Assembly (NCBI RefSeq): GCF_019880305.1
Contig: NZ_CP082301.1
Span: 1,736,001 to 1,800,000, forward strand
Reading direction: 5' to 3'
DNA length: 64,000 nucleotides
Source: Streptomyces decoyicus
Lineage (GTDB): Bacteria > Actinomycetota > Actinomycetes > Streptomycetales > Streptomycetaceae
The position numbers and the translations under genes were made by a program. A model generated the notes under the pieces. That model saw only the letters and a program-made list of their open reading frames with translations. It was not told the DNA's origin and ran no database searches. Position 1 is the first letter of the stretch; the number at the start of each line of letters is the position of its first letter. Shown here in pieces: positions 46,159 to 55,263 of the stretch.

Positions 46159-47271
46159 TCACGGAAGCTTGAGACCCGTACAGCCGTGGCGCTTTGCTGA
46201 CCTGGTGGCAAATTCCTTCAGGGCGGTCTTGGCAAGCCTTCCATCCGGCGACAAGATCCGATCCCCGTCGGGAACGCTGGTCGCGATGTACAACGCCGGG
46301 CCGCCGGAAGAACACTCGGCCGAAGCCCAGAACGCACTTCCTTTATGACCGGAAGGCTGCTCCGGATCGAATTCGTCTCCATAGCCTGCCTGCGCCGGCA
46401 GCGCCTGAACAAAGGGGCCATAGAAGGCACTGAGGCGATAGTGCGAAGATCCGGAATCGGGCAATAGGTAGCAGTTTTCGATCGGCGCTTTCGGATCGGT
46501 TGCACTCTCGCGAACAGTCGTGCTGATGCCCGTGCAGGTCCCCTTGGCGGCACCTGGCTTCACCTCAGCGTGGGCGGTGTTCACCGGCACTCGGTCGATC
46601 GCCGAACCAGTCTGGGCTTCGCAGCCCCACGCCTTAGCTGCGTTCTGTGCAGTCTTTACGGATGTACGCGCAAACCGGGCACGCTGGACAGCCTCTTCCA
46701 TCGACCGCATGGCATTCCCTTGCACAGTGACAATCAGTGAGGAATGCCGTGCGTCACTGCCGCGGTTTGCGCAGGGCACGTTCACCATGGCGACAAGGTC
46801 GTTGGTCATGGGGATCTGGTCCATCACGCCTTGCCAGCCGTGACCGAAGGGAATCGCCATGCCCACGTCACCATAGGGTGTGAAGCCGCCGAAGTCGTGG
46901 AGGGGGCCTGCGGCATCAGGATTCCAGTCGAGCGCCACCGACACCCAGGAACCCCCATCAGGGACACCTACGGAACACTTGTGGAGACGTCCCGCACGAG
47001 GGCTGACGCCTTCACCTTCTTCAATGTCGTGCCCTCGCAGGCGGTCACCGCCCAGCAGTTCCTTTATCTCCGAGGTGTCCACGCTGCCCCTGCAGGTGTC
47101 GGCCAGACTGCGACCATCCTGCCAGCGGTCATACGATCCACTGAAATAGAAGGCTCCGGGCGCGGCAACCATGAGCAAAACAACTATCGTGATCAATAGC
47201 CGTTTGCGGTTCAAGCGTTTTACGCGGGGATCTGGATCCCCGATCCGGCGAGTTTCCGTTGCTTCCGTCAT
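46159..47271 (-). CDS. Single-pass membrane protein of the type VII locus
   Basis: About 370 residues from ATG 47271, one base after the upstream stop; the longer frame back to 47565 is a shadow. A short basic cytoplasmic N-terminus and one transmembrane helix (about 24-44) are followed by an extracytoplasmic domain with many cysteines (TCRGS, HKCSVGV, NVPCANRG, WGCEAQ, GTCTG, ENCYLL, AECSSGG, HGCTG), probably disulphide-bonded. Family not recognised. Placement between the DUF6571-type and WXG100-like genes suggests a cell-envelope partner of this secretion system. Confidence 0.65.
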   Translation of the reverse strand: MTEATETRRIGDPDPRVKRLNRKRLLITIVVLLMVAAPGAFYFSGSYDRWQDGRSLADTCRGSVDTSEIKELLGGDRLRGHDIEEGEGVSPRAGRLHKCSVGVPDGGSWVSVALDWNPDAAGPLHDFGGFTPYGDVGMAIPFGHGWQGVMDQIPMTNDLVAMVNVPCANRGSDARHSSLIVTVQGNAMRSMEEAVQRARFARTSVKTAQNAAKAWGCEAQTGSAIDRVPVNTAHAEVKPGAAKGTCTGISTTVRESATDPKAPIENCYLLPDSGSSHYRLSAFYGPFVQALPAQAGYGDEFDPEQPSGHKGSAFWASAECSSGGPALYIATSVPDGDRILSPDGRLAKTALKEFATRSAKRHGCTGLKLP

Positions 47272-47272
47272 G

Positions 47273-49459
47273 TCAGCTGTTTTCTCCGCCGCGACCGAGG
47301 GCAACTTGAGTGTTGTTGCGGCCGTTCTGGTAAAAGCCCTGCATATCGTTCTGGGCGAAGTCGACATCCGGGGCATCGGAGTCGCGCCCGTGCGTCTCGT
47401 ACCACTTCGCCACCATCGCATTGACGCCGGCTTGTCCGCCCTTGTCGACCTCACCAAGGACGTTTTCCTCGATGTCTTCCGCGGCGCGTGCTTTGGTAAC
47501 CGAATCCATATGCTCCTGCCAGGCCGTAGCGCCCGCATCTGTAAGGCGTACCGCGATGTCGCCAACGACGGGGAACTTGGTAACGATCCCCGCTGTCGTG
47601 TGGTATCCGGCCTTACCTATAGCCCACTTGTGAGCCCCTAGTTTGCCATCCCGGTCGTCGAGGATAACGTCACCTTGGACAGCGTCGATAGCTCCCATCG
47701 CCTTGGCAGAATTAGACATGACACCCTTGATTTCGTCCGCACTTGCACTCGGTGCGATGTCAGCCAACTGCTGTGCCACATGCACGGTCTCCGCCGACTG
47801 AATGACGTGATACGCCGCCGGATCTTCCGAGACCCCGCGCATGACCCGGATCAACGAACCCCTGTCAACGGCCATCCGCAACTGACCCGTTTTCTTGTCA
47901 TTCCATACGCCCGAGCTGTCCTCCGCAGAGTGTCCAGAGGCCTTGTCGTTGACGCTGGTAAGAATGTGATGCGTATCGGCAACGTAGTCACCCAACGCAT
48001 TGGCGATCGGGCGATGCATGCCGTCAGGAAGCTTCTTGTTCTCCATGCCACCGTCAAGCATGTTGATGCTGTCGCGCATGATCCTGGCTTGCGATGCGGT
48101 GTGCTCGCGCACAGCGTCCTCGTGACCCGGCTGATGCCCGGTGGCGCCGGCTTCGATGGCCAGGGCCAACGAACCCTGTCCGGTCTTCTCGTGGAACCCG
48201 TCCTTCACCCACTCACGGTCATCCACAAGGTATTTGAGATTACCGTTCTCACGAGGCTCGCCAGGGTCGAGGAACTGGGTAGCGGCTTCCGGATTCGTGC
48301 TCAGCGCGTCCATGTACCCCGTCATGGGATCGGCGCCCGGCCCGTCTCCTGAGTAGTCGATCCGCGGCATGGTGGAGTCTGGAGCCCACAGCTCCCTGGG
48401 GGTCGCTGGGCTTCTGGACTGCTCGTACTTCACGAGGTCTCGGCCGTAGTCGTTGAGGAAGTCGGTGTCGTAGGCACCGCTGCGCATCAGGCTACTCATC
48501 AACTGGTAGCCCTTGGCGCTCGGGCCGCCGCTGTCGCCCGGGTCGATGGTCTGCGGCCCGAGTGCCAGCATCTTCTCTTTCCACCCGTCCATCGCCGCGC
48601 TGTCGCTCTGTGTGGCGATGCCGAGTGTGGAGCCGAGGCCGGCCTGCAGCTGCTTGAGGGCGGCATTGCGTTCGCTGCCCCGCTCTCCGGAGTTCGGCCC
48701 TGATGCCTCACGCCAGAATTCGAGTACGCCCTTCGGTCCCATCGTGGTAGCGAACTTCTCCGCGAAGACCATGTCGTTCTTGCGCTTCGCGAGGATGCTT
48801 CCCAACCTGTCCAACTCCTCGTTGGACAAGTTCTCGCCACCCTTACTGGCGAGCCTGAGCGCCTCGGCGGTGTCCTTCTGGGCACCTCGCGCCGCATCCA
48901 GGGAGGTGTAGATGTTCTTGTTGAACGAGTCGCTGTTCTTGCCGTTGGAGTCCTGGCGTAGCGCCCAGTCCGCGGCTTCGTCCGCTGCGGTGGCATCTCG
49001 CAGCACCTTCTCGATGCGCCTTTGCATGGCCTCGATTTTGGCCTTGCGTTCCGGGAGGAAAGTGTCGCGATAGGCGTCGGTAAGACCTTGGTTGTCGAGA
49101 TCGGCATCGATGACCGTGCCGCCGTCCAGCACTTCGAGCTTCTCGGCCGACGCTTCCTCATCAATGATCCGGCGGAGCTTCTTCTGTGCGCTACTGAACT
49201 CGGCGTGGGCATCGAGCAGCAGAGTCGCGATGGCTTGTGCCTCCTCCGCCGCGGCACCGTACTGTTTCTTGATCTCGGCGAGTGACTTTTGCGCCTGGTC
49301 GGCTGCGTTCCCGTGCCAGTCGGACTTCAAGGGCTTGGTGACTCGGGCCTCGAACAGCTCTTGTAGTCCCTGGTACTTCTTCGGCAGCAGCTTCCACTCG
49401 TCCGCCGCTGCCTGGAGCTTTCCGAGGTCGGCGTGGAGGAGGTCGGAGAAGGTCACCAT
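47273..49459 (-). CDS. DUF6571-type large protein with WXG/LXG-like N-terminus
   Basis: A 728-residue protein. Residues 1-100 form a WXG100-like hairpin with SDWHGNAADQA at the turn. Coiled-coil follows to about 180. The long C-terminal part (LSNEELDRLGSILAKRKND, TDFLNDYGRDLVKYE, PIANALGDYVADTHHI) matches the DUF6571 type found in Streptomyces type VII loci. It is a likely secreted substrate or toxin; no catalytic motif is evident. Two bases separate it from the upstream gene. Confidence 0.75.
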   Translation of the reverse strand: MVTFSDLLHADLGKLQAAADEWKLLPKKYQGLQELFEARVTKPLKSDWHGNAADQAQKSLAEIKKQYGAAAEEAQAIATLLLDAHAEFSSAQKKLRRIIDEEASAEKLEVLDGGTVIDADLDNQGLTDAYRDTFLPERKAKIEAMQRRIEKVLRDATAADEAADWALRQDSNGKNSDSFNKNIYTSLDAARGAQKDTAEALRLASKGGENLSNEELDRLGSILAKRKNDMVFAEKFATTMGPKGVLEFWREASGPNSGERGSERNAALKQLQAGLGSTLGIATQSDSAAMDGWKEKMLALGPQTIDPGDSGGPSAKGYQLMSSLMRSGAYDTDFLNDYGRDLVKYEQSRSPATPRELWAPDSTMPRIDYSGDGPGADPMTGYMDALSTNPEAATQFLDPGEPRENGNLKYLVDDREWVKDGFHEKTGQGSLALAIEAGATGHQPGHEDAVREHTASQARIMRDSINMLDGGMENKKLPDGMHRPIANALGDYVADTHHILTSVNDKASGHSAEDSSGVWNDKKTGQLRMAVDRGSLIRVMRGVSEDPAAYHVIQSAETVHVAQQLADIAPSASADEIKGVMSNSAKAMGAIDAVQGDVILDDRDGKLGAHKWAIGKAGYHTTAGIVTKFPVVGDIAVRLTDAGATAWQEHMDSVTKARAAEDIEENVLGEVDKGGQAGVNAMVAKWYETHGRDSDAPDVDFAQNDMQGFYQNGRNNTQVALGRGGENS

Positions 49460-49461
49460 GG

Positions 49462-49914
49462 TCAGTTCCTCCCGCCGTCAAGCGAGTCCATCCTGGACTT
49501 TTCGGCGTGATCGGTCTCGTCATACGAGTTGCTGGTGTTGTGCAGCTTCATGGTGGCGTCGGACAGCAGCTTGCTGAGGTTGACTGCTTCGTCTGCCCAT
49601 CGCCGGTGCATGGTGCCCAGCGCGTCGGCGGTCCGCCAGCCGTGCAGTGCACTCGACGCGATATCGGTTTCCGACAGGGCGTGCTGATCCACCTTGTCGG
49701 TGTCGCCCCGTAGGTCCTCCAGTGCCCTAGCTGCCTTGGTCAGCGCGGCCGTACGGACCGATGTCTGCCGGCCACCATGCCCGCGGCCTGCGCCCCCACC
49801 AGCGGAGTTGAGCTCCATCGTCACGTTCTGCCTCTCGGCAGCGTCCGTGAGCGTTCCGTCCGCGTTGTAGCGGAAGGGATTGAGCCGGCGGTCCCAGTCC
49901 TGGTCATAGGTCAT
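49462..49914 (-). CDS. WXG100-like helical protein, first gene of the type VII operon
   Basis: A 150-residue protein with a disordered Gly-rich N-terminus and two helices around a HGWRTADALGTMHRRW turn. By size and position it is a likely partner of the DUF6571-type protein, forming the helical export signal. It starts the leftward operon that ends with eccC. Confidence 0.65.
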   Translation of the reverse strand: MTYDQDWDRRLNPFRYNADGTLTDAAERQNVTMELNSAGGGAGRGHGGRQTSVRTAALTKAARALEDLRGDTDKVDQHALSETDIASSALHGWRTADALGTMHRRWADEAVNLSKLLSDATMKLHNTSNSYDETDHAEKSRMDSLDGGRN

Positions 49915-50386
49915 GCGCTTCCCCCGTGGCGATGCAGGCCAATCATCATTATGAACACACAGCGGAAGGAGCCTACGACGTCAAGTGAGCGGGAGCAATC
50001 AACCCAGCGGTTTGTTTCCGCACCGGGGCTGACCTGCGGAAAGGACGGCAACGGACGTGGGTGCAACTACCACCGAAGGTGATCCAATTCGCTCCTGAGA
50101 AGCGAGATGCCGGGGGAGGTGTGGTGGATGGCCAGTCAACGGGGCCCTTTGGCTCTGCGGCCCAACCAGCCTACGTCGTGGCCGGGTTCATCGGCTTCCA
50201 CAGGGCGCCCTGGACGCCGACATGCTGTTGGCATGGGCTGGCGATGGCGCCTCTTGTGAGCGATGTTGTCGTCAGTGCCGTCAACGGACGAACCTAGCTG
50301 CATGGTTGGCGCCGCACCGGCCCGGAGTGCTGATTGCCTCGACGATATCGAGAGCGCAAAGGCTCCTGGGTGGCTCTGCCTGTGCC
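49915..50386. other. Promoter region of the type VII operon
   Basis: About 470 bases, lower in G+C than the flanks, between two leftward genes. It should hold the promoter of the secretion operon. No gene or repeat seen. Confidence 0.4.
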
Positions 50387-50779
50387 CTACCGCCGCTCAG
50401 CCAGGTAAGTTCCGGCCAGCGTGCCGTCGTAGCCTGCGGACTGGGCGGCCGCTTCGAGGCTCGGGAAGTACTCACCGCCGGAGTCGATCAACCCCTCGAA
50501 GTCTTGCCGGCTGATTTCGCGTTCGACCCACTGATGGGAGCAACGGCAGCGAATGCTGACGGTGTTGCGATCGCAGATGACCATCCAGTCCCGTCGGGCA
50601 CTGCATCGCGGGCACATGACGGTGATCCCGGTGATGGCAAGTTCCTCCGGGTGCGTAGTGCAACGGAGGTGTACTTCACCGGACTGCTGCGTTTCGGCCT
50701 GAAGGCGCAGCAGCGGATCATTGTCAGGGTTAGCCGGCGGCAGCACGGTTCTGTGGACTCGGACGTCCTCGCTCAGCAT
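50387..50779 (-). CDS. Zinc-ribbon-like hypothetical protein
   Basis: About 130 residues. Metal-binding candidates are C50, CPRC and IRCRCSHQW in the middle of the protein. The C-terminal FPSLEAAAQSAGYDG looks like a small helical motif. Three ATGs lie close together; the third (50779) has the best distance from GAAGGAG. Function unknown; it may bind DNA next to the relaxase. Confidence 0.55.
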   Translation of the reverse strand: MLSEDVRVHRTVLPPANPDNDPLLRLQAETQQSGEVHLRCTTHPEELAITGITVMCPRCSARRDWMVICDRNTVSIRCRCSHQWVEREISRQDFEGLIDSGGEYFPSLEAAAQSAGYDGTLAGTYLAERR

Positions 50780-50855
50780 CCGCATCATCTCCTTCTTGCC
50801 TCTTCGATCAGCACTAGCAGGGACCGGGTCTGGTGTCCAGCCCTTGCTTCGCAGG

Positions 50856-52604
50856 TCAGCGCCTCGGCGGGCGCGTACGCGGATCGGGCTGCGCCGCACG
50901 AGTTGGAGGCACGTTCGGCGTTGGCCGTACCGAGCGGACTTCGGCCGGGGGCGTCGTTCGAGCGTCACGCGCACCTGGTGGGGTCACGGCCGCAGGCAGC
51001 TTGCCCAGACGTCGCAGTCGCCAGACGAGTACGTCGGTGACGCGGTCGGCGGTGTCCAGCTCTCGCCACTCGATCGCCTCCTTGAGGAGTGCGTCGGGGT
51101 CATGGCCGGCGCGCTTGGCTTCGTCCAGAGTGGCGGCGAGGGCATCCCATCCGGGCTCGCGTCGGATGCGGTCGGCTTGGTCGGGAAGGGTGGTCGTGAT
51201 GGTGCCGGTGTATCGCCTTCGCGTGGGTTCGGGGAGTCGGCGGCCGTGCTCGCGCATCGCGTTCATGGGGAGGGTGGCGGCGGCGCGGTAGGCGGCGCGC
51301 AGGTGCTGGACGGCCAGCTGCGAGGCCGCTGCTTGCTGGGCATGACCGCGGGCGGAATGCCAGCGCGCGGCGGCAATGGCCACCAGGACCATGGTGGACA
51401 GGAGCATGGCGGTGGCGCCGCCGTCTTCGCCTTTGCCGAGGGCGTTGCCCGCGCGGACGATGCCGCGGGCGGCGGAACGCACTGCTCGGTTGTCGGCGCG
51501 CTCGGCGCGGATGTGGGAGCGGGTGGCTCGTTCGAAGGCGCGGGCGGCTTCGCCCAGTTCCTTGCGGGTGGATGCTGGGGAGGTCTGGGCGACCGCGTCG
51601 AGCAGTTCGCCCATGCCCACCAGTTGCGCTGCGGCGCCTTTGTCGTCATCTCCGCCAAGCACGGTTGCTGCCCGCTCGACGACATGCGCCGCTTCGCGGC
51701 GGGCGTGGGCTGGGCAAGACAATGGTTCACCCGGCTGACTGGTGTGCTCGTGCTCGTCGCTGAGCGGTCCGGCGTCGAAACGTTGGCGGATCTTGGGCAG
51801 GGAGAGATCCGGGGCGAGCTTCGAGCCAGCGAACCAGATGGGATCGCCTTCGCGGTTGCGGTCGCCGGGGAGGGCGACCTTGTATCCGAGGGTGTCGCCG
51901 GAGGGGGCGAGGCGTCGGTTCACCCGGAGGCCGGCTTCAGCCAGGCGGCGGAAGAACTCGTCTTCGTCAGCTGCTCCGGCGACGGCCTGCCGGACGGATT
52001 CCCGAAGTGTCTCGCGGGGCGTTTCCGTGCGGCCGATGCGTTCGGCTTTCGAGCGTTCGGCGCTGGTGGGGCGCTGTGCGGCGGTGCGGTCACCGCCGTT
52101 GAGGATCTGCAGGCCGAACTCGGCTTCAACCTTGCGGCATTCGGATTGGGCACGGATGCCGTCCTGGTGGCGGCGGGGTCGTCGTCCGTCTTCGCGGACG
52201 AGGGTGGCTACGAGGTGGATGTGGTCGTCGGCGTGACGCACGGCGACCCAGCGGCATGCCTTGTCGTCGCCGTCTTCGGCGATGCCGGTGACATGGACGA
52301 TGCGGCGGGCGGCTTCGGCCCATTCGGCGTCGGTGAGGTGGCGGTCGCCGGGTGCGGTGCGTACGGAGCAGTGCCAGACGTGCCGGGCCGGTCGGCGATT
52401 CTTCGGAAGGGCGAGGACCGGGTGGTCGAGTCGGTCGGTGAGCTGCTTGAGGGTGGCGGCTGGGTCTCGTCCTGGGTCGGGGGCGAGTTCCGGTATCCAG
52501 GCGGCGACCAGGTGTGGGTCGGTGTGTTCGTCCCTGCGGCCAGGGCCGTAAAGGTAGTTGAGCAGTCCGTAGGTGCGGCTGCCAATGGAGATGTCAGGGA
52601 CCAC
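50856..52604 (-). CDS. Relaxase (MobP/VirD2-like)
   Basis: A 582-residue relaxase from GTG 52604, two bases after the mobC stop; a longer upstream frame overlaps mobC and is rejected. Tyrosine candidates are at about 12-19 (SRTYGLLNYLYG). The metal-binding motif III is RHADDHIHLV with H123, H127 and H129. The rest is helical and Ala/Arg-rich. It should nick the element at oriT and lead the DNA to the VirD4 protein encoded 30 kb away. Confidence 0.88.
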   Translation of the reverse strand: MVPDISIGSRTYGLLNYLYGPGRRDEHTDPHLVAAWIPELAPDPGRDPAATLKQLTDRLDHPVLALPKNRRPARHVWHCSVRTAPGDRHLTDAEWAEAARRIVHVTGIAEDGDDKACRWVAVRHADDHIHLVATLVREDGRRPRRHQDGIRAQSECRKVEAEFGLQILNGGDRTAAQRPTSAERSKAERIGRTETPRETLRESVRQAVAGAADEDEFFRRLAEAGLRVNRRLAPSGDTLGYKVALPGDRNREGDPIWFAGSKLAPDLSLPKIRQRFDAGPLSDEHEHTSQPGEPLSCPAHARREAAHVVERAATVLGGDDDKGAAAQLVGMGELLDAVAQTSPASTRKELGEAARAFERATRSHIRAERADNRAVRSAARGIVRAGNALGKGEDGGATAMLLSTMVLVAIAAARWHSARGHAQQAAASQLAVQHLRAAYRAAATLPMNAMREHGRRLPEPTRRRYTGTITTTLPDQADRIRREPGWDALAATLDEAKRAGHDPDALLKEAIEWRELDTADRVTDVLVWRLRRLGKLPAAVTPPGARDARTTPPAEVRSVRPTPNVPPTRAAQPDPRTRPPRR

Positions 52605-52606
52605 GG

Positions 52607-53230
52607 TCAACGCCTTGCCATCTCGATGGCGGCCGCTTCGACGCGAGCAGCCGCACGCAGGACTCGAGCCACTGCCTCGTCCGCGTAATGAGCCTGGCCA
52701 CCGGAGTTGAGGACACGGGCCACCTGGTTGAGGTTGTTGCCGGCGCGGGCGAGCTGCGCGCTGGCGGCCATCAGTTCTTCCACCCGGCCGCGCTGGTCCA
52801 ACAGCCATGTCTTCGGACCTCCTTGCGCCTGGGCAATTGTGACCGCGGCGTCGGCGAGGAATCCGGCGGTCTTCAAACCGACGGCTTCGGCGGCGCGCTT
52901 GACGGTGTTGAGTTCGTCTTGCGTCAGACGGACGCTGCGGACTTGGTCGCGATGCACGCTCTGGCGAAGGCGCGGACGCGTGCGTGGCGCGGCGGGTGTG
53001 TTTGGTTCCCCTTCCGGCTGCGGTCCGCCCTCGGTCGCTATCCCAGAGCCCGGTGCCCCCTGGTGCCGGGCCTCCCCCGCTCCCTCTGGGGCGGGGGCGA
53101 GCCCGTCCGAAACTCCTGCGCAGCCCGTGGCAGCGGAGGAGTTTCGGAAGGTACAGCTTGCTCGGCCTCGGGTCGGGCAGTGGTCATGCTGCAGTTCAGG
53201 GGTGGCGCCGATCGGTTCGGAGGGCGTCAT
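52607..53230 (-). CDS. mobC: MobC-like relaxosome accessory protein
   Basis: A 207-residue protein. The C-terminal 100 residues have the MobC pattern: a ribbon-helix-helix-like start SVRLTQDELNTVKRAAE, then SAQLARAGNNLNQVARVLNS. The N-terminal half is disordered. It helps the relaxase at oriT. ATG 53230 overlaps the upstream stop by four bases, and GGAG lies before it. Confidence 0.85.
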   Translation of the reverse strand: MTPSEPIGATPELQHDHCPTRGRASCTFRNSSAATGCAGVSDGLAPAPEGAGEARHQGAPGSGIATEGGPQPEGEPNTPAAPRTRPRLRQSVHRDQVRSVRLTQDELNTVKRAAEAVGLKTAGFLADAAVTIAQAQGGPKTWLLDQRGRVEELMAASAQLARAGNNLNQVARVLNSGGQAHYADEAVARVLRAAARVEAAAIEMARR

Positions 53231-53451
53231 CGGGGCGTCTCCGCGGTGTGGCCGCGCACGTCGCGGAGGATCTCGGCGACGTAGTCGAGCGCGAGGACTG
53301 GGTGGTGGAGGGTTCGGGGTGTGCCTGTGGGCGTTCGCTGGACGGTCCAGCTCCCGTCGGGCCCGGATTCGGCGCGGTGGAGGTGCCCGTGGTCGCGCAG
53401 CACGGTGATCCAGGCGTCGGCCTCGGCGTGGGTGGCCGATGTGGTGCGCAT
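53227..53451 (-). CDS. Small hypothetical protein upstream of mobC
   Basis: A 74-residue protein with DAWITVLRDHGHLHRAE and HHPVLALDYVAEIL. Coupled to mobC by ATGA. No known domain; probably part of the mobilisation operon. A GCCGGG-TGG-CCCGGC hairpin at 53498-53512 lies just upstream, after the DUF2637 gene. Confidence 0.55.
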   Translation of the reverse strand: MRTTSATHAEADAWITVLRDHGHLHRAESGPDGSWTVQRTPTGTPRTLHHPVLALDYVAEILRDVRGHTAETPR

Positions 53452-53554
53452 CGTGATGACTCCGCGGTCTGGAGAGGTCGATGGTGTGATGCATGGGGCC
53501 GGGTGGCCCGGCGGTACAGGTCGGCCGGGCCAGCCGCTCGACGTGGCTCGTTCG

Positions 53555-54577
53555 TCAGCCCGTCTCGGTGCCCGAGCCCTTATTGGCCTCAGTTCGGAGC
53601 TGCTGCATCAGGGCGGTCAGTCGGTCGTTGGCGAGCGGGAGGTTCTGTCCGCGGATGGCGTCGGCAACGACCCGGCGGGTGATCTTGCCCGCCTCTGTGA
53701 CCGCCTGGCGGGCGATCAGCAGGAGGTTGTCGGTCACCGGACCGGTGTCCGGGGCGCCGTTGTCCGAGGTCTCCGGAGCAGCGTCCGGATGGTTCTCCGG
53801 CTCTGCGACGGACAGGGCTGGCAGGTGGAGGCGGGTGACCGAGGCCGATCTGGTTGCCGGTTGTCCTCCCAGGTCAGCGGTGCGGCCATCGTGCTCAGGC
53901 GCCGGCTCGGCCAAGTCCTCCTGCTGTCGGGAGAGGTCGGCCCTGGCAGCCGTCTCCTTACTGTCACGGCCGGCCCTGACCACCGGCCGGTTGGTCTCCG
54001 GGGCGGACGGCGCAGCTGGGTGTCCTGAGGTGACCGGTGCCAGCCGGTGCTCGCCCCGGCCGACGGGGGTGTCCCGGCGGTCAGCGGTGACCCGGTCAGG
54101 TCGGACCCTGGAGGTGTCCTGCTGTCCGGGGAGGCCGGGTTTGGTGACCCGCCGGGCGATGAGGATGTACAGGTGGACCGCTCCTGCCAAGGCGAGCGGG
54201 GCGAGGGTGGACAGGATGCCGACGGTTACGTCGCCGAGCCGAAGCCCCGAACCTTGCGGCTGCTGTTGGTTGAGGCGCACGGCATGCAGGGCGTTGGCCC
54301 AGATGCTGGCGGCCGTCGCGGTGCCGAAGAGCAGCCAGACGTAGCAGCGGGGGGCAAGCGGTGCGCTGCGCAGGACCAAGAGTGCGCGCACGCCGTAGGC
54401 GATGAAGCCGTCGATGACCAGAGGGAAGACGTACGTCAGGAGTCCGCGGATGTGGATGGCCGTGGCCATCTGTTGGAGGGCGTCGTACGAGAGAGCGCAC
54501 CCGGCGCCGCCAAGGGCGACGATGGCGGCCCGGTCCCAGCCGGTGATCCGCGTCGGCAACGGCGCGACGTCGCTCAC
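53555..54577 (-). CDS. DUF2637-type membrane protein
   Basis: A 340-residue protein with four hydrophobic helices in its first 135 residues (WDRAAIVALGGAGCALSYDAL, VFPLVIDGFIAYGVRAL, then two more), the DUF2637 pattern common in Streptomyces plasmids and ICEs. A long charged tail follows. A GTG at 54577 overlaps the whiB stop by four bases; the long upstream extension is a shadow of whiB. Possibly a spread or membrane-linked transfer protein. Confidence 0.8.
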   Translation of the reverse strand: MSDVAPLPTRITGWDRAAIVALGGAGCALSYDALQQMATAIHIRGLLTYVFPLVIDGFIAYGVRALLVLRSAPLAPRCYVWLLFGTATAASIWANALHAVRLNQQQPQGSGLRLGDVTVGILSTLAPLALAGAVHLYILIARRVTKPGLPGQQDTSRVRPDRVTADRRDTPVGRGEHRLAPVTSGHPAAPSAPETNRPVVRAGRDSKETAARADLSRQQEDLAEPAPEHDGRTADLGGQPATRSASVTRLHLPALSVAEPENHPDAAPETSDNGAPDTGPVTDNLLLIARQAVTEAGKITRRVVADAIRGQNLPLANDRLTALMQQLRTEANKGSGTETG

Positions 54578-55167
54578 GCGGCCGTCCCGAGGTCGTCGCG
54601 GGAGGGGATGTTGGCCGTGGATTCCTTCATCGCCGTGAACTGCCTGTTGGTCTTGTCCTTTCCCTTGTTCGCATGCTTCTGCTGCTCTACCGCGCGGTTG
54701 CGGATCTCCCGACGGGTGCGGCGGTAGAGCTTCTGGGCGTGTTCGTCGGTGACCTTGAGCAGCCGGGCAAGGCGTTCGGCCGGGGTGCCGGCCTGGTAGG
54801 CGGCGCGGACGACGGCTTGGCGCTCTGCGTCGGTGAGATGGATGTCGCGGCCCGCCAAGGCTGCGTTGACGCGGCCGTAGTTGAGGCGGTGCTGGAACTT
54901 GCGGTGCAGGGGGTCCCGCTCCTCTTCGGTCATGCCGCCGCGGATGCCGTCGCGGTCGCCGTTTTCGAGGGCGGCGTCGAGGCAGATGCCTCGGACGGGG
55001 CACTGCGCGCACAAGGCCTTGGCGGCGCGGATGAGGTCCATCTCGTCCGGCTCGGGAAAGAAGAGGTCCGGGTCGACTTGGTGGTGGGTGGTGGATCGGC
55101 AGGCGGCGCGGTCGTGCCAGGTGTGGTCGCCGAGGGTGCGCGGCGTCTGGTTGTCGGTGTTGTTCAT
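54574..55167 (-). CDS. WhiB-family iron-sulfur regulator
   Basis: A 197-residue protein with the four WhiB cysteines C23, C53, C56 and C62 for a 4Fe-4S cluster, followed by GIRGG (74-78). The C-terminal 100 residues are longer than in most WhiB proteins and basic, with a helix-turn-helix-like TPAERLARLLKVTDEHAQK that may bind DNA. It may control the mobilisation or replication genes in response to redox state. Confidence 0.88.
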   Translation of the reverse strand: MNNTDNQTPRTLGDHTWHDRAACRSTTHHQVDPDLFFPEPDEMDLIRAAKALCAQCPVRGICLDAALENGDRDGIRGGMTEEERDPLHRKFQHRLNYGRVNAALAGRDIHLTDAERQAVVRAAYQAGTPAERLARLLKVTDEHAQKLYRRTRREIRNRAVEQQKHANKGKDKTNRQFTAMKESTANIPSRDDLGTAA

Positions 55168-55263
55168 GGGGCGTCTCCAGTGGCCCGGGGCGCGTTCGGA
55201 CAGGTGTGACCCGGGAGTTGGTACGTGAAGGAGGCGGGCCGGTGACGGCCGTCGCGGCGGGGA

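Noticed and set aside
47272..47565. Upstream extension of the Cys-rich type VII protein
   Set aside because: It overlaps the DUF6571-type gene antiparallel in codon pattern and has no ribosome site.
52605..52808. Upstream extension of the relaxase to 52808
   Set aside because: It overlaps mobC in another phase and is low in complexity; the GTG at 52604 next to the mobC stop is better.
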